DNA of 36,245 bases, taken from the NCBI GenBank assembly GCA_003696765.1, contig RFFX01000047.1:1-36245 (forward strand), read 5' to 3'. The notes below the pieces were generated by a model. The model had not been told where the DNA came from, ran no database searches, and was given only the letters and a program-made list of their open reading frames with translations. The first letter of the stretch is position 1; the number at the start of each line of letters is the position of its first letter. The DNA is from Zetaproteobacteria bacterium. GTDB lineage: Bacteria; Pseudomonadota; Zetaproteobacteria; Mariprofundales; J009. Below, in pieces: positions 1 through 8,153 of the stretch. A program made the translations under genes and the position numbers.

Positions 1-127
1 CAGCGACCTCTACCTCTCCTCCCTGATCGAGCTGGGGTTGGTGCTCTTCCTGATCACCTTCCTCGTGCTGGCCGTCGCCCAATGGTGGCTGCAGCGGGGT
101 GCGATGGCACAGGGGCGGCAGGAATGA
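1..127 (+). CDS. pstC: Phosphate ABC transporter permease PstC, C-terminal end (partial)
   Basis: Only the last 41 codons are present, read from base 2; the gene begins upstream of the window. The fragment has a hydrophobic stretch rich in Leu, Val, Ile and Phe, then a short polar, basic tail (QRGAMAQGRQE), as expected for the last transmembrane helix and cytoplasmic tail of a PstC/PstA-type permease. The assignment rests mainly on context, since pstA, pstB and phoU follow in the usual order. PstC pairs with PstA to form the inner-membrane channel of the high-affinity phosphate importer. The TGA stop at 125-127 lies inside the first hairpin of an intergenic repeat, so the end of this gene is formed by repeat sequence. 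Confidence 0.8.
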   Translation, partial: SDLYLSSLIELGLVLFLITFLVLAVAQWWLQRGAMAQGRQE

Positions 128-278
128 CGGCTTCGCATGAAGCCGTCATCCGCGGCCAGGAGGACCGCGCAAATCCGGAGGTTGCTCATGCAACCGACGG
201 ATTTGTAAGGGGATCGAAGAGCACGTCCATCGATTCCCGGCAAGCAACACGTCCACGGACGGAGGTGTTGCGATTCGA
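124..278 (+). repeat. Five-hairpin intergenic repeat, copy A (full length)
   Basis: This is a full unit of the dispersed repeat. In order: H1, an 11-bp perfect stem 124-149 with loop GCAT; H2, CGCGG/CCGCG around 151-169 with a loop containing AGGAGG; H3, 170-205, outer arms CAAATCC/GGATTTG and inner arms GGTTGC/GCAACC separated by a 3x3 internal loop; H4, about 210-238, imperfect GGGATCGA/TCGATTCCC; H5, 244-271, GCAACAC/GTGTTGC. The unit ends in a TTGCGATTCGATC-like tail. It fills the whole pstC-pstA gap, includes the pstC stop codon and ends 7 bases before the pstA start. Confidence 0.85.
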
Positions 279-284
279 TCGAGA

Positions 285-1127
285 ATGACCCGGCGCATCT
301 GGATCAACCGCATCGTGCTGCTGCTCTCGTCCATGGCGGCGCTCTTCGGCCTGGGCATGCTCTGCTGGATCCTCGGGGACGTGGCGCTGCGCGGGTGGAC
401 CAGCATCAACTGGGACTTCTTCACCAAACTGCCGGCTCCGCCCGGCTCGGACGAAGCCGGCGGCGTGGGCAACGCCATCGTCGGCACCCTGGCGATGACC
501 GCCGCCGCCACCCTGATCGCGGTGCCGTTCGGCATCTGCGCCGGCACCTATCTGGCCGAGTTCAGCCGCGGCAACCGGTTCGGTGCGGCGGCACGCTTCA
601 TCGCCGACATCCTGGTCTCCGCGCCGTCGATCGTGATCGGCGTCTTCGTCTACATCATCATCGTCCGCCCGGCGGGTCACTTCTCCGGCTGGGCGGGTGC
701 GGTGGCGCTTGCCATCATCATGCTGCCGGTGGTGGTGCGCACCAGCGAGGAAATGTTGCGGCTGGTGCCGACCGAGATGCGGGAGGCGGCGCTGGCCCTG
801 GGCGCCCCCTACTGGCAGATGCTGCTGCGCGTGGTCTATCGCGCGGCCAAGACCGGCATGATCACCGGCATCATGCTGGCGGTGGCCCGGGTGGCCGGCG
901 AGACCGCACCGCTGCTCTTCACCAGCCTCAACAGCCCCTACTGGATGGAGAGCATGGACGAGCCGCTGGCCAACCTGACCATCTCCATGTTCAACTATGC
1001 CATGAGCCCCTACGAGAACTGGCAGCGAACCGCCTGGGGGATCGCCCTGCTCATCACCATGTCGGTGCTGGCGGTGACCATCGCCACCCGCCTGTTGCTA
1101 CGACAGAGGAGGGGCAGGCGGGCATGA
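285..1127 (+). CDS. pstA: Phosphate ABC transporter permease PstA
   Basis: A 280-residue inner-membrane permease of the PstSCAB phosphate importer, the usual length for PstA. It has an N-terminal transmembrane helix (about residues 8-35), then the periplasmic loop with the family-typical [13 protein letters not shown] stretch. The binding-protein-dependent permease core runs from about residue 60 to the end; its EAA-type loop near residues 165-185 ([20 protein letters not shown]) contacts the ATPase PstB. A conserved GETAPLLFT motif lies near residue 205. The ATG at 285 follows a weak purine-rich stretch (GATCGAGA) that belongs to the repeat's 3' edge, so the repeat may contribute to its ribosome-binding region. 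In Pho-regulated bacteria pstSCAB-phoU is induced by phosphate starvation; no Pho box is visible here because the operon starts upstream. Confidence 0.95.
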   Translation: MTRRIWINRIVLLLSSMAALFGLGMLCWILGDVALRGWTSINWDFFTKLPAPPGSDEAGGVGNAIVGTLAMTAAATLIAVPFGICAGTYLAEFSRGNRFGAAARFIADILVSAPSIVIGVFVYIIIVRPAGHFSGWAGAVALAIIMLPVVVRTSEEMLRLVPTEMREAALALGAPYWQMLLRVVYRAAKTGMITGIMLAVARVAGETAPLLFTSLNSPYWMESMDEPLANLTISMFNYAMSPYENWQRTAWGIALLITMSVLAVTIATRLLLRQRRGRRA

Positions 1128-1176
1128 CACCGGCGGCAGGCCTCCACGCCGCAATGCGGCACCCATCCGCCGCCAG

Positions 1177-1209
1177 GCAGTCCATGGACGGACCCCCGAT
1201 CATCGGATC
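1177..1209 (+). repeat. Degenerate remnant of the intergenic repeat, copy B
   Basis: The 82-bp pstA-pstB gap contains GTCCATGGACGGAC followed by an ATCGGATCA tail. This matches the loop and right arm of H5 and the 3' edge of better copies, such as 7364-7394. The A/T-rich outer arms are gone. Upstream, GGCGGC and GCCGCC blocks around 1130-1175 can also pair. It is a remnant at best and chance similarity is possible. Confidence 0.4.
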
Positions 1210-2007
1210 ATGAACAGAAACGGTGCGGAAGAATCGCGCGCGATCGACGGCGACGCGGTCAAGATCTCGGTGCGCAACCTCGACTTCTTCTACGGCGACA
1301 AACAGGTGCTGTTCGGCAACACGCTGGAGATCGCCGAAGGCAAGGTGACCGCCTTCATCGGCCCCTCCGGCTGCGGCAAATCGACCCACATCCGAACCTA
1401 CAACCGGATGTTCGACCTCTACAAAGGCCACCGCGCGCAAGGCGAGATCCTCATGGACGGGCGCAACATCCTCGACCCCAAGGAGCCGTTGCTGCGGCTG
1501 CGTCACCACGTCGGGATGATCTTCCAGAAGCCCACCCCCTTTCCGATGAGCATCTTCAACAACATCGCCTACGGCATCCGGCTGCACGAGAAGATCGGCA
1601 AGCGGGAGCTGGCCGAGCGGGTGGAGAAGGCGCTCACCGACGCCGCCTTGTGGGACGAGGTGAAGGACCATTTGGACAGCCCGGGCACCTCCCTCTCCGG
1701 CGGGCAACAACAGCGGCTCTGCATCGCCCGCGCGCTGGCGGTGAAGCCGCAGGTGCTGTTGATGGACGAGCCCTGCTCGGCGCTCGATCCGGTGGCCACC
1801 GCCAAGATCGAGGAGTTGATCCACGAACTGAGGGGGAAGTACACCATCGTCATCGTCACCCACAACATGCAACAGGCCGCCCGCGTCTCCGACTACACCG
1901 CCTTCTTCTACCTGGGCAGGCTGGTGGAGTTCAATCGCACCGATATCATCTTTTCGGAACCGGCCAGGCGGGAGACCGAGGACTACGTCGCCGGCCGCTT
2001 CGGCTGA
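1210..2007 (+). CDS. pstB: Phosphate ABC transporter ATP-binding protein PstB
   Basis: A 265-residue ABC ATPase that drives phosphate import through PstC/PstA. All nucleotide-binding motifs are present: Walker [10 protein letters not shown] at 51-59, Q-loop in [10 protein letters not shown] at about 103-112, signature LSGGQQQR at 162-169, Walker B VLLMDEP at 182-188, D-loop SALDP, and H-loop His218 in VTHNM. The NRMFDL stretch after Walker A and the long helical insert are PstB-specific. The residue after KST is His, where most PstB proteins have Phe or Leu; this is unlikely to affect catalysis. Length is normal. It lies 82 bp after pstA and 157 bp before phoU, and both gaps hold repeat sequence. 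Confidence 0.97.
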   Translation: MNRNGAEESRAIDGDAVKISVRNLDFFYGDKQVLFGNTLEIAEGKVTAFIGPSGCGKSTHIRTYNRMFDLYKGHRAQGEILMDGRNILDPKEPLLRLRHHVGMIFQKPTPFPMSIFNNIAYGIRLHEKIGKRELAERVEKALTDAALWDEVKDHLDSPGTSLSGGQQQRLCIARALAVKPQVLLMDEPCSALDPVATAKIEELIHELRGKYTIVIVTHNMQQAARVSDYTAFFYLGRLVEFNRTDIIFSEPARRETEDYVAGRFG

Positions 2008-2028
2008 CGACCAAACCGGGACGCACCA

Positions 2029-2152
2029 CCGCGACCAGGACGGTCGCGCAATTCCGGAGGTTCCCCTTGTAACCGACGGAGTTGTCAGGCGATCGAAGAG
2101 CGCGCCCTTCGACCGCCGTCCGGGCAGCACCTCCATGGAGGGAGGCGCCGCC
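2029..2152 (+). repeat. Five-hairpin intergenic repeat, copy C (lacks clear H1)
   Basis: It starts at H2 (CGCGACC/GGTCGCG with loop AGGAC, 2030-2048). H3 follows (CAATTCC/GGAGTTG with inner GGTT/AACC), keeping the stem with a G-T pair. H4 comes next (GGCGATCGAAG/CTTCGACCGCC), then a GC-rich version of H5 around CACCTCCATGGAGG. No recognisable H1 lies between the pstB stop and H2. The copy fills the pstB-phoU gap almost completely. Confidence 0.75.
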
Positions 2153-2164
2153 CAATGCGACACC

Positions 2165-2872
2165 ATGAACCGTCACACCTTCAGCGCCTTCGACGACGAC
2201 CTGCGCGACATCCACGACGACATCCTGACGATGATGAAGCTGGCCCGGCGCAACAGCAAACGGGCGATCAACGCCCTGCTCAACGGGCAGAAGGAGAAGG
2301 CACGACGGGTGATCGACGCCGACGAGGTGGTCGACGCCCTCGAGCTGCAGATCGACCGGAAGGCGCGGATGATCATCGTCCACCACCAGCCCGTGGCCAG
2401 CGATCTACGCACGGTCTTCACTACCATGAAGATCACCACCGAACTGGAGCGGATCAGCGACCTGGCCACCTGCATCGCCCGGATGGCCCTGGAGGAGGAG
2501 CCCGATCCGGTCACCGACGAGCTGATGATCATGAAGCCGCTGCTCTTCAACATGTTCCGTCTCGCGCTGCAGGCGTTCAAGGCGTCGGACGCCGCCATCG
2601 CCGCCCAGCTGATCGCCTACGACCGCCACCTCAATGAGAGCTGCCACGCCATCGACCGGGTGCTGCACTCGATGATGGTGGAAGATCCGGCGCGGACCGA
2701 ACGTTGCATCGCCGTCGCCAACGTGGCCAAGCGGATCGAACGGATCGGCGACCATCTGAAGAACATCGGTCAGATGATCGTCTACCAGGTCAGCGGGCGG
2801 GAGGCGCGCCACGTCGATCCCAAGATGCTGGAGGCGCTGCTGTGCGGCGACGACGAGGACGAGGAGGGGTGA
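2165..2872 (+). CDS. phoU: Phosphate signalling regulator PhoU
   Basis: A 235-residue all-helical protein with two PhoU domains, about residues 15-105 and 120-215. The second carries the family metal-site motif as RIERIGDHLKNIGQ near residues 200-213, and the first has the equivalent TELERISDLATCIA near residues 85-100. PhoU restrains PhoR kinase signalling when phosphate is plentiful and links it to the Pst transporter. The start at 2165 gives the familiar MNRHTF beginning; an in-frame ATG at 2135 would add ten residues encoded by the repeat. The C terminus is a short acidic tail (GDDEDEEG). The next gene's GTG start at 2869 overlaps the stop, so the two are probably translationally coupled. 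Confidence 0.94.
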   Translation: MNRHTFSAFDDDLRDIHDDILTMMKLARRNSKRAINALLNGQKEKARRVIDADEVVDALELQIDRKARMIIVHHQPVASDLRTVFTTMKITTELERISDLATCIARMALEEEPDPVTDELMIMKPLLFNMFRLALQAFKASDAAIAAQLIAYDRHLNESCHAIDRVLHSMMVEDPARTERCIAVANVAKRIERIGDHLKNIGQMIVYQVSGREARHVDPKMLEALLCGDDEDEEG

Positions 2873-4425
2873 TCCCGCCCGACTCCCGGCCCCGGCGGGA
2901 CGATGCCACGCCGCTGCTGGCGGCGGCGATCGACATCGGCTCCAACGCCATGCGGCTGCGCATCGCCTCGGTGGGGGAGGACGGCCACATCAAGCCACTC
3001 TTCGCCCACCGTGAGGCGGTCCGCCTCGGGGCCGACGCCTTCTCCTCCGGAGTGTTGCGCGACGAGACCATCGCCCGGACCGAGGAGGCATTCGACCGCT
3101 TCCGCGCCATCCTGAATCGCTATCCGATCGAGCGGCTGCGGGCCACCGGCACCAGCGCGCTGCGCGAGGCGGCCAACGGTGACCGGCTGATCGCCCGCAT
3201 CCGGAAGCGGTTCGGCATCACCATCGAGGTGATCCCGGGGGAAGAGGAGGGACGCCTGATCCATCAGGCGATCTACCAGCGGTTGCCCGACCTGCGCAAA
3301 CAGCGGGTGCTCCTGATCGATGTCGGCGGCGGCAGTGTCGAGATCACCCTCTGCGTGCGCGGCACCATCGTGGCGCTGGAGAGCTTCCGCATGGGGACGG
3401 TGCGGTTGCTCAACCTCTTCCACGCCGCCGACGACCCCGACGCCTTCCACCATCTGCTGCACGAGTATATCGCCGCCATGCGCGCCAAGGTGCGGCAGGA
3501 GATCGCCGGCCGCAGGATCGACTGCTGCGTCGGCACCGGCGGTAATCTCGAAACCATGGCCGATCTGGCCGTCTCCCTCCTGGAACGCGACCGTAACAAC
3601 CGGCTCGACTACGCCGCCCTCGACCAGTTGGGCGAACGGCTGGAGGCACTCTCCTGCGCCGAACGGATCGAACGGCTTGGGCTGCGGCCGGATCGTGCCG
3701 ACGTGATCGTGCCGGCGGTACTGGTGGTCAAGTCGGTGATGGAGCTGGTCGGCGACGTCCCGCTCCTGGTGCCCGGAGTCGGCCTGGCCGAAGGGGTGCT
3801 GGTCGATCTGCTCGCCCCCCATCTGGCCGATGTCACCACCATGAAACGGCAGGCAATCGCCTGGGCGAAGAGCATGGCGCGCAGGTTCCATGCCGATTCC
3901 GGACAGGCGCGGCGCGTGCGGCGAGCGGCGCGCGCCTTCTTCGACCAGCTCCGGCCGCTGCACCGGCTGAAGAAGCGCGATCGTCTGCTGCTGCAGGTGG
4001 CGGCCATCTGTCACGAGATCGGCATGGCGGTGCGCAGCGACGGCCATCAGCGCCACGCCGCCTATCTGATCGAGGCATCACCGATGGTCGGCCTCACCGG
4101 GGAGGAGCGGCGACTGCTCGCCCGGGTGGTGCGCGGCCAACGCAAGGCCTTCCCCGACCGCTCCGCGCTGGCCGGCGACTTCTCCGAACGCGATGGTGAC
4201 CGGATCCGGAAGCTGGCGCTGCTGTTGCGGCTGGCCATCGCCGTCAACAAGGAGCGGCGCGACGCCGTGGAGCGGATCGTCTGCGCGATGGACGATCGCG
4301 GCATCCACGTGGAGCTGGCCGGCGAGGGGGACATGCAGCTGGAGGCATGGAGCCTCAACAAGCTCTCCCCTCTCTGCAGGGAGGTGTTCGGCCTGCCCAT
4401 CGCCGCGATCCGGCTGCTCCACTGA
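2869..4425 (+). CDS. ppx: Exopolyphosphatase, Ppx/GppA family
   Basis: A 518-residue protein of the Ppx/GppA phosphatase family. It hydrolyses terminal phosphate from polyphosphate and possibly pppGpp; sequence alone does not separate the two activities, so exopolyphosphatase is inferred from length and the phoU neighbour. Visible ASKHA-fold motifs are AAIDIGSNAMRLRIA at 18-32, ATGTSALREA at 92-101, the catalytic-glutamate region IPGEEEGRLI at 122-131, and DVGGGSVEI at 151-159. The C-terminal half has an HD-like helical domain (CHEIGM, then HQRHAAYLI). The start is the GTG at 2869, overlapping the phoU stop and preceded by a purine-rich AGGACGAGG within the phoU tail. Upstream ATGs in the same frame lie deep inside phoU. 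Confidence 0.93.
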   Translation: MIPPDSRPRRDDATPLLAAAIDIGSNAMRLRIASVGEDGHIKPLFAHREAVRLGADAFSSGVLRDETIARTEEAFDRFRAILNRYPIERLRATGTSALREAANGDRLIARIRKRFGITIEVIPGEEEGRLIHQAIYQRLPDLRKQRVLLIDVGGGSVEITLCVRGTIVALESFRMGTVRLLNLFHAADDPDAFHHLLHEYIAAMRAKVRQEIAGRRIDCCVGTGGNLETMADLAVSLLERDRNNRLDYAALDQLGERLEALSCAERIERLGLRPDRADVIVPAVLVVKSVMELVGDVPLLVPGVGLAEGVLVDLLAPHLADVTTMKRQAIAWAKSMARRFHADSGQARRVRRAARAFFDQLRPLHRLKKRDRLLLQVAAICHEIGMAVRSDGHQRHAAYLIEASPMVGLTGEERRLLARVVRGQRKAFPDRSALAGDFSERDGDRIRKLALLLRLAIAVNKERRDAVERIVCAMDDRGIHVELAGEGDMQLEAWSLNKLSPLCREVFGLPIAAIRLLH

Positions 4426-5513
4426 CCGCATCCGATCCCCTGCCGACCGCCGGCCCGGGGGCCGACGCCAGCAGTGGCACGGCGCCGTCGGAGCGGCTCC
4501 GCTCCCGAATCGGCGCGCTGCTGCACCGGGCGGGCCTGCCTGCCGCGCCGCTGGAGCTCACCCCCGCCCAAGGCGGCGCCAACAACCGCACCTTCCACAT
4601 CCGTGCCGCGGGGATGCGCCTCTTCGCCAAGTGCTACTTCCGCCACCCCTCCGACCCACGCGACCGCCTCGGGGCGGAGCTGCGCTTCCTCACCTTCGCC
4701 CGTGCGGAGGGCATCTGCAACGTCCCCGAGCCGGTGGCCGCCGACCCCGACCAGGGGATCGCCCTCTTCCGGCAGATCGAAGGGCGACGGCTCCGACCGG
4801 AAGAGATCGGCGCCGACCACGTGCGGGCGGCGGCCGTCTTCGTCGACCGGCTCAACCGGGCGCGGGAGGCGGGCGGCGACCTGCCACGGGCATCGGACGC
4901 CTTCTTTCGCATCGCGGAGCAATGCACCCATCTGGAGGGGCGCATCGAAACCCTTCGATGGGAGACGGCGCGCCGAGACGGACCGCTGCAGCGGGAGGCC
5001 GCGGAACTGGTCGGGCGCATCGCAACGGCCTGGCACCGGATTCGAGGCGAGATCGTCCGGATAGTGGATCCGGCTGCGGAACTGCCGACCACGCAGCGCT
5101 GCATCTCCCCCTCCGACTTCGGCTTCCACAATGCGCTGCTGACCGATGGGGGGGAGCTCTGCTTCCTCGACTTCGAATACGCCGGCTGGGACGACCCGGC
5201 CAAGCTCTGCTGCGACTTCTTCTGCCAACCCGACCTGCCGGTGCCGCTGCGCTACAGCGGCCTCTTCATCGAAGAGGCGCTAAAGTCCTTCGCGCCAGCG
5301 GCCGATATGCTCGCCATGCGCGCTGCGGCGCTGTTTCCCCTCTTCTCCCTGAAATGGTGCTGTATCATGCTCAACCCCTTCCTCCCCGGCGGGGCGCGGC
5401 GGCGGCGCTTCGCCGACGGCGGGGCGGAGTCGGAACGGCGGCTGCGCCGTCAGCTCGACCGGGCGGCGGAGGCACTCGACCGGATGGAGGATGGACGCCT
5501 TGGCCTACGTTGA
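4347..5513 (+). CDS. Aminoglycoside phosphotransferase-like (APH/choline kinase fold) protein
   Basis: A protein-kinase-like small-molecule phosphotransferase. The domain starts near residue 50: the nucleotide loop is QGGANNRTF at 75-83 and the probable ATP lysine is in FAKCYF (Lys95). The catalytic loop is SPSDFGFHNALL, with Asp257 and Asn262 in the D-x4-N arrangement but Pro instead of the usual His two residues before Asp. The metal-binding Asp275 is in FLDFEY. This type of APH protein is often found in surface-polysaccharide gene sets, so a sugar or lipid-linked substrate is likelier than an antibiotic. The start is uncertain. ATG 4347 overlaps ppx by 79 bp and adds a low-complexity leader; a CTG at 4422 overlapping the ppx stop would remove it. 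No better ATG or GTG lies between. Confidence 0.8.
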   Translation: MEPQQALPSLQGGVRPAHRRDPAAPLTASDPLPTAGPGADASSGTAPSERLRSRIGALLHRAGLPAAPLELTPAQGGANNRTFHIRAAGMRLFAKCYFRHPSDPRDRLGAELRFLTFARAEGICNVPEPVAADPDQGIALFRQIEGRRLRPEEIGADHVRAAAVFVDRLNRAREAGGDLPRASDAFFRIAEQCTHLEGRIETLRWETARRDGPLQREAAELVGRIATAWHRIRGEIVRIVDPAAELPTTQRCISPSDFGFHNALLTDGGELCFLDFEYAGWDDPAKLCCDFFCQPDLPVPLRYSGLFIEEALKSFAPAADMLAMRAAALFPLFSLKWCCIMLNPFLPGGARRRRFADGGAESERRLRRQLDRAAEALDRMEDGRLGLR

Positions 5514-6168
5514 CTTCATGTCCGCCCTGCATAAGCGCACCAGGCGGGACTACCTCGCCCGGGTCACCGACCCCGACTTCCCCAAGGCGAAGGCGGCGCG
5601 GCTGGCCAAACAGTGGGGCTACGACTACTGGGACGGGGACCGCCGCATCTGCTACGGCGGCTACCGCTACATTCCTGGGCGGTGGACCCCCGTCGCCCGG
5701 GCGATGATCGACCATTACAGCCTGCGGGATGGGGATCGGGTGCTCGATGTCGGCTGCGGCAAAGGCTTCCTGCTCTACGAGATCCAGCGGCTGCTCCCCG
5801 GAATACGGATCGCCGGCATCGACATCTCCTCCTACGCCATCGAGCACGCCAAGGCCGAAGTCCGCCCCTTCCTCCAGGTAGCCCACGCCGGCAGCCTCCC
5901 CTTCGCTGACCGGAGCTTCGATCTGGTCTACTCCATCAACACGCTGCACAACCTCCACAACTACGATCTCGACCGGGCGCTGCGCGAACTGGAACGGGTG
6001 GGGAAGCGGAAGTACCTTTGCGTCGAGTCCTATCGAACCGAGGAGGAGAAGGCCAACCTCCTCTACTGGCAGGTGACATGCGAGGCGTTCTGCACGCCCG
6101 AGGAGTGGGAATGGTGGTTCCGACAGAGCGGCTACAGCGGCGATTACTCCTTCATCTTCTTCGAATAG
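5491..6168 (+). CDS. Class I SAM-dependent methyltransferase, surface-glycan cluster type
   Basis: A 225-residue methyltransferase. Motif I is RVLDVGCGKGFL at 83-94, the acidic end of strand 2 is in GIDISSYAIEHA, and motif post-I/IV is RSFDLVYSINTLHNL. The N-terminal WGYDYWDGDR and YGGYRYIPGRW and the C-terminal YSGDYSFIFFE are characteristic of a methyltransferase type commonly found in lipopolysaccharide and capsule loci. The substrate is unknown. The ATG at 5491 overlaps the upstream gene by 23 bp and is preceded by GGATGGAGG; an ATG at 5518 lacks a ribosome-binding site. Together with the upstream phosphotransferase it probably belongs to the sugar-modification pathway encoded by the following genes. 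Confidence 0.88.
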   Translation: MDALAYVDFMSALHKRTRRDYLARVTDPDFPKAKAARLAKQWGYDYWDGDRRICYGGYRYIPGRWTPVARAMIDHYSLRDGDRVLDVGCGKGFLLYEIQRLLPGIRIAGIDISSYAIEHAKAEVRPFLQVAHAGSLPFADRSFDLVYSINTLHNLHNYDLDRALRELERVGKRKYLCVESYRTEEEKANLLYWQVTCEAFCTPEEWEWWFRQSGYSGDYSFIFFE

Positions 6169-6202
6169 CGGTCCGGGCGCGGTGAACCGCCTCCACCGGA
6201 CC

Positions 6203-7240
6203 ATGCGCGCCGCCATCCTGACCCGGATCGGCGCACCACTGACCATCGCCGAGGTGGAGCTGCCCGGGCGACTCGCGGCGGGGCAGGTGCTCGTACGCGT
6301 ACACTACAGCGGGATCTGCGGCTCACAGATCGGGGAGATCCACGGCGTCAAGGGGGAAGACCGATACCTCCCCCACCTGCTCGGCCACGAAGGCTCGGGC
6401 GAGGTGGTCGCCACAGGTCCCGGCGTGCGCCACGTCCGGCCCGGAGCGAAGGTGGTGCTCCACTGGCGCAAGGGGGCGGGCATCGAGGCGGATCCCCCCG
6501 CCTACCGGTGGAACGGCGCGCGGCTCAACGCCGGCTGGGTCACCACCTTCAACGAATACGCCATCGTCTCCGAAAACCGGCTCACCCCCATCCCAGACGG
6601 AACCGACATGAAAACCGCCGCGCTGTTCGGCTGCGCGGTCACCACCGGCTTCGGTGTGATCGAACACGACGCAGAGCTGCGGATCGGCGAATCGGTGGTG
6701 GTCTTCGGCGCCGGCGGCGTCGGACTCAACATCGTACAGGCGGCGGCCCTTCGCTCGGCCTGGCCGATCATCGCGGTCGACCGCTACGCCGACCGGCTGG
6801 CCCTGGCCGCGCGCCTCGGCGCCACCCATACCATCGACAACAGCAAGGAGGATGCCTGCGCCGCCATCCGGGAGATCGCGGGCGCAAAGGGGGTGGATCT
6901 CTTCGTCGACAACACCGGCCAACCCGCGGTCATCGAGGCCGGCTACCGCCTCACCCAACCTCGCGGGCGGGTGGTGCTGGTCGGCGTCCCGAAGCAGGGG
7001 GAGGAGATCCACATCCACTCGCTCCCGCTCCACTTCGGCAAACGGATCACCGGCTCCCACGGCGGGGGGGCGCAGCCGGAGCTGGACATCCCCCGCTACA
7101 TGAGACTCGTTCGGGCCAGAGGGCTCCGGCTGGAGGAGCTGATCACGCAGGTGGTGCCGCTGGAAGAGATCAACCAAGCGATCACCGACCTGCAGCGGGG
7201 GGCCATCGCCGGGCGCTGCCTGATCGAGATGGAACGATGA
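6203..7240 (+). CDS. Zinc-binding medium-chain dehydrogenase (alcohol/polyol dehydrogenase family)
   Basis: An MDR-family NAD(P)-dependent oxidoreductase of about 345 residues. The GroES-like domain has the catalytic zinc cysteine in SGICGSQIG (Cys39) and the His-Glu of LLGHEGSGEV (His62, Glu63). The four-cysteine structural zinc lobe is absent. The Rossmann domain has VVFGAGGVGLNIVQAA near residue 170. In this neighbourhood it probably oxidises or reduces a sugar or sugar-nucleotide hydroxyl, but the substrate cannot be read from sequence. ATG 6203 gives the usual MRAAILTR beginning; an in-frame GTG at 6182 would add seven residues. The TGA stop (7238-7240) is formed by the first bases of repeat copy D. 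Confidence 0.9.
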   Translation: MRAAILTRIGAPLTIAEVELPGRLAAGQVLVRVHYSGICGSQIGEIHGVKGEDRYLPHLLGHEGSGEVVATGPGVRHVRPGAKVVLHWRKGAGIEADPPAYRWNGARLNAGWVTTFNEYAIVSENRLTPIPDGTDMKTAALFGCAVTTGFGVIEHDAELRIGESVVVFGAGGVGLNIVQAAALRSAWPIIAVDRYADRLALAARLGATHTIDNSKEDACAAIREIAGAKGVDLFVDNTGQPAVIEAGYRLTQPRGRVVLVGVPKQGEEIHIHSLPLHFGKRITGSHGGGAQPELDIPRYMRLVRARGLRLEELITQVVPLEEINQAITDLQRGAIAGRCLIEMER

Positions 7241-7393
7241 CGGCTTCGCAAGAAGCCGGCATCCGTGACCAGGAGGGTCGCGCAAATCCGAAGCTTGCGG
7301 ATGCAAGCGGAGGATTTGTAAGGCGATCGAAGACCGCGCTCTTCGATCGCCGTCAAGCAAAAAGTCCATGGACGGACTTTTTGCGGTGGGATC
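7237..7393 (+). repeat. Five-hairpin intergenic repeat, copy D (best full-length copy)
   Basis: The clearest complete unit. H1 is GGCTTC/GAAGCC with loop GCAA at about 7242-7257. H2 is TGACC/GGTCG with loop AGGAG at about 7266-7280. H3 spans 7283-7318, with outer arms CAAATCC/GGATTTG and inner arms GCTTGC/GCAAGC. H4 is a perfect 12-bp stem, 7322-7333 with 7340-7351. H5 is an 11-bp stem at 7357-7384. The inner H3 arms and the H4 arms differ from other copies by paired substitutions that keep base pairing. It is followed directly by a second, truncated unit. Confidence 0.9.
7357..7384. terminator. H5 hairpin of repeat copy D, probable bidirectional Rho-independent terminator
   Basis: GCAAAAAGTCC pairs with GGACTTTTTGC over 11 bp around the loop ATGGAC. 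The stem has five A on the left and five T on the right, so either strand gives a stem followed by a U-run. It lies after the dehydrogenase and before the acyltransferase, both on the plus strand, so it would limit read-through within the island. Confidence 0.65.
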
Positions 7394-7394
7394 A

Positions 7395-7460
7395 ATGACG
7401 GCTTCGCAAGAAGCCGGCATCCGCGACCAGGAAGCTCGCGCAAATCCGGAGTTTGCGCAT
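7395..7460 (+). repeat. Truncated tandem repeat unit, copy D2 (H1, H2 and left half of H3)
   Basis: It starts with the same ATGACGGCTTCGCAAGAAGC block as copy D and continues through H2 and the left arm of H3, ending at TTTGCGCAT. The right arm of H3, H4 and H5 are missing, and unrelated coding sequence begins. It overlaps the first 22 codons of the acyltransferase frame. Confidence 0.8.
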
Positions 7461-8153
7461 ATCGACCGGCTGGAGAACAACTCCTTCGAGACGGTCACCC
7501 CGCGTGATGACGGCATCCAGCTCGGGCCGATGAGCAAGGTGATCGACTCCGACGTCGAGCCGCCGATCAACATCAACGCCGCAGCCGTCGCAACCCGTTG
7601 TACCTTGAGGAAATACTTCAATATCGGTCTCTATTCGTTCGTCGCCGACACCTCGGTGGGTCGCTATTGCACCTTCTCCTCGCGCTGCTCGATCGGGGCA
7701 TTCCACCACCCGACCGACTGGCTTTCGATCCATGAGTTCCAGTATCGCGACACCTCGGAGGATTGGGGGGAAACCATCCACCCCACCCACACCAACCTGC
7801 TCAGAACACCCGGCCCCCATACCACCATCGGCAACGACGTCTGGATCGGCGACAACGCCGTGGTCCTACGCGGCGTCACCATCGGCGACGGCGCGATCGT
7901 CGGCGCCGCATCGGTGGTGACCCGGGATGTCCCCCCCTATGCCATCGTTGTGGGCAATCCGGCAAGGGTTCTCCGCATGCGTTTCCCGCCGGAGATCGTG
8001 GAGCGGTTGCTGGAGCTGCAGTGGTGGCGGCTCGATATCGGTGAAATGCGGGGGATCGACTTCGGCGATGTGGAGCAGGCCATCGCCCGGCTGCAGCAGA
8101 TCATGGCATCCCGGGAGGCCGCCGCGTCCGACCGGCAACGCCACACAGGGTGA
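7395..8153 (+). CDS. Left-handed beta-helix (hexapeptide repeat) acyltransferase
   Basis: A trimeric-type acyltransferase, probably an O- or N-acetyltransferase acting on a sugar in the island pathway. The beta-helix begins around [15 protein letters not shown], includes the loop FHHPTDW with a plausible catalytic His, and continues through [52 protein letters not shown], typical of the xenobiotic/serine acetyltransferase-like group; a helical tail follows. The ATG at 7395 lies in repeat D2, so the first 22 residues ([12 protein letters not shown]...) are repeat-encoded. An ATG at 7368 lies inside the H5 hairpin. ATG 7529 (MSKVIDSD) would avoid repeat-coded residues but has no clear ribosome-binding site. 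The GTGA overlap at 8150-8153 suggests coupling to the next gene. Confidence 0.85.
   Translation: MTASQEAGIRDQEARANPEFAHIDRLENNSFETVTPRDDGIQLGPMSKVIDSDVEPPININAAAVATRCTLRKYFNIGLYSFVADTSVGRYCTFSSRCSIGAFHHPTDWLSIHEFQYRDTSEDWGETIHPTHTNLLRTPGPHTTIGNDVWIGDNAVVLRGVTIGDGAIVGAASVVTRDVPPYAIVVGNPARVLRMRFPPEIVERLLELQWWRLDIGEMRGIDFGDVEQAIARLQQIMASREAAASDRQRHTG

Noticed and set aside
1054-2166. A 370-codon minus-strand frame opposite pstB
   Set aside because: pstB has every ABC ATPase motif on the plus strand; the antisense frame has none and runs through a repeat copy.
4347-5513. Antibiotic-resistance aminoglycoside phosphotransferase
   Set aside because: The catalytic loop (PSD...N rather than HGD...N) and the neighbouring methyltransferase match surface-glycan phosphotransferases, so a resistance role is not supported.
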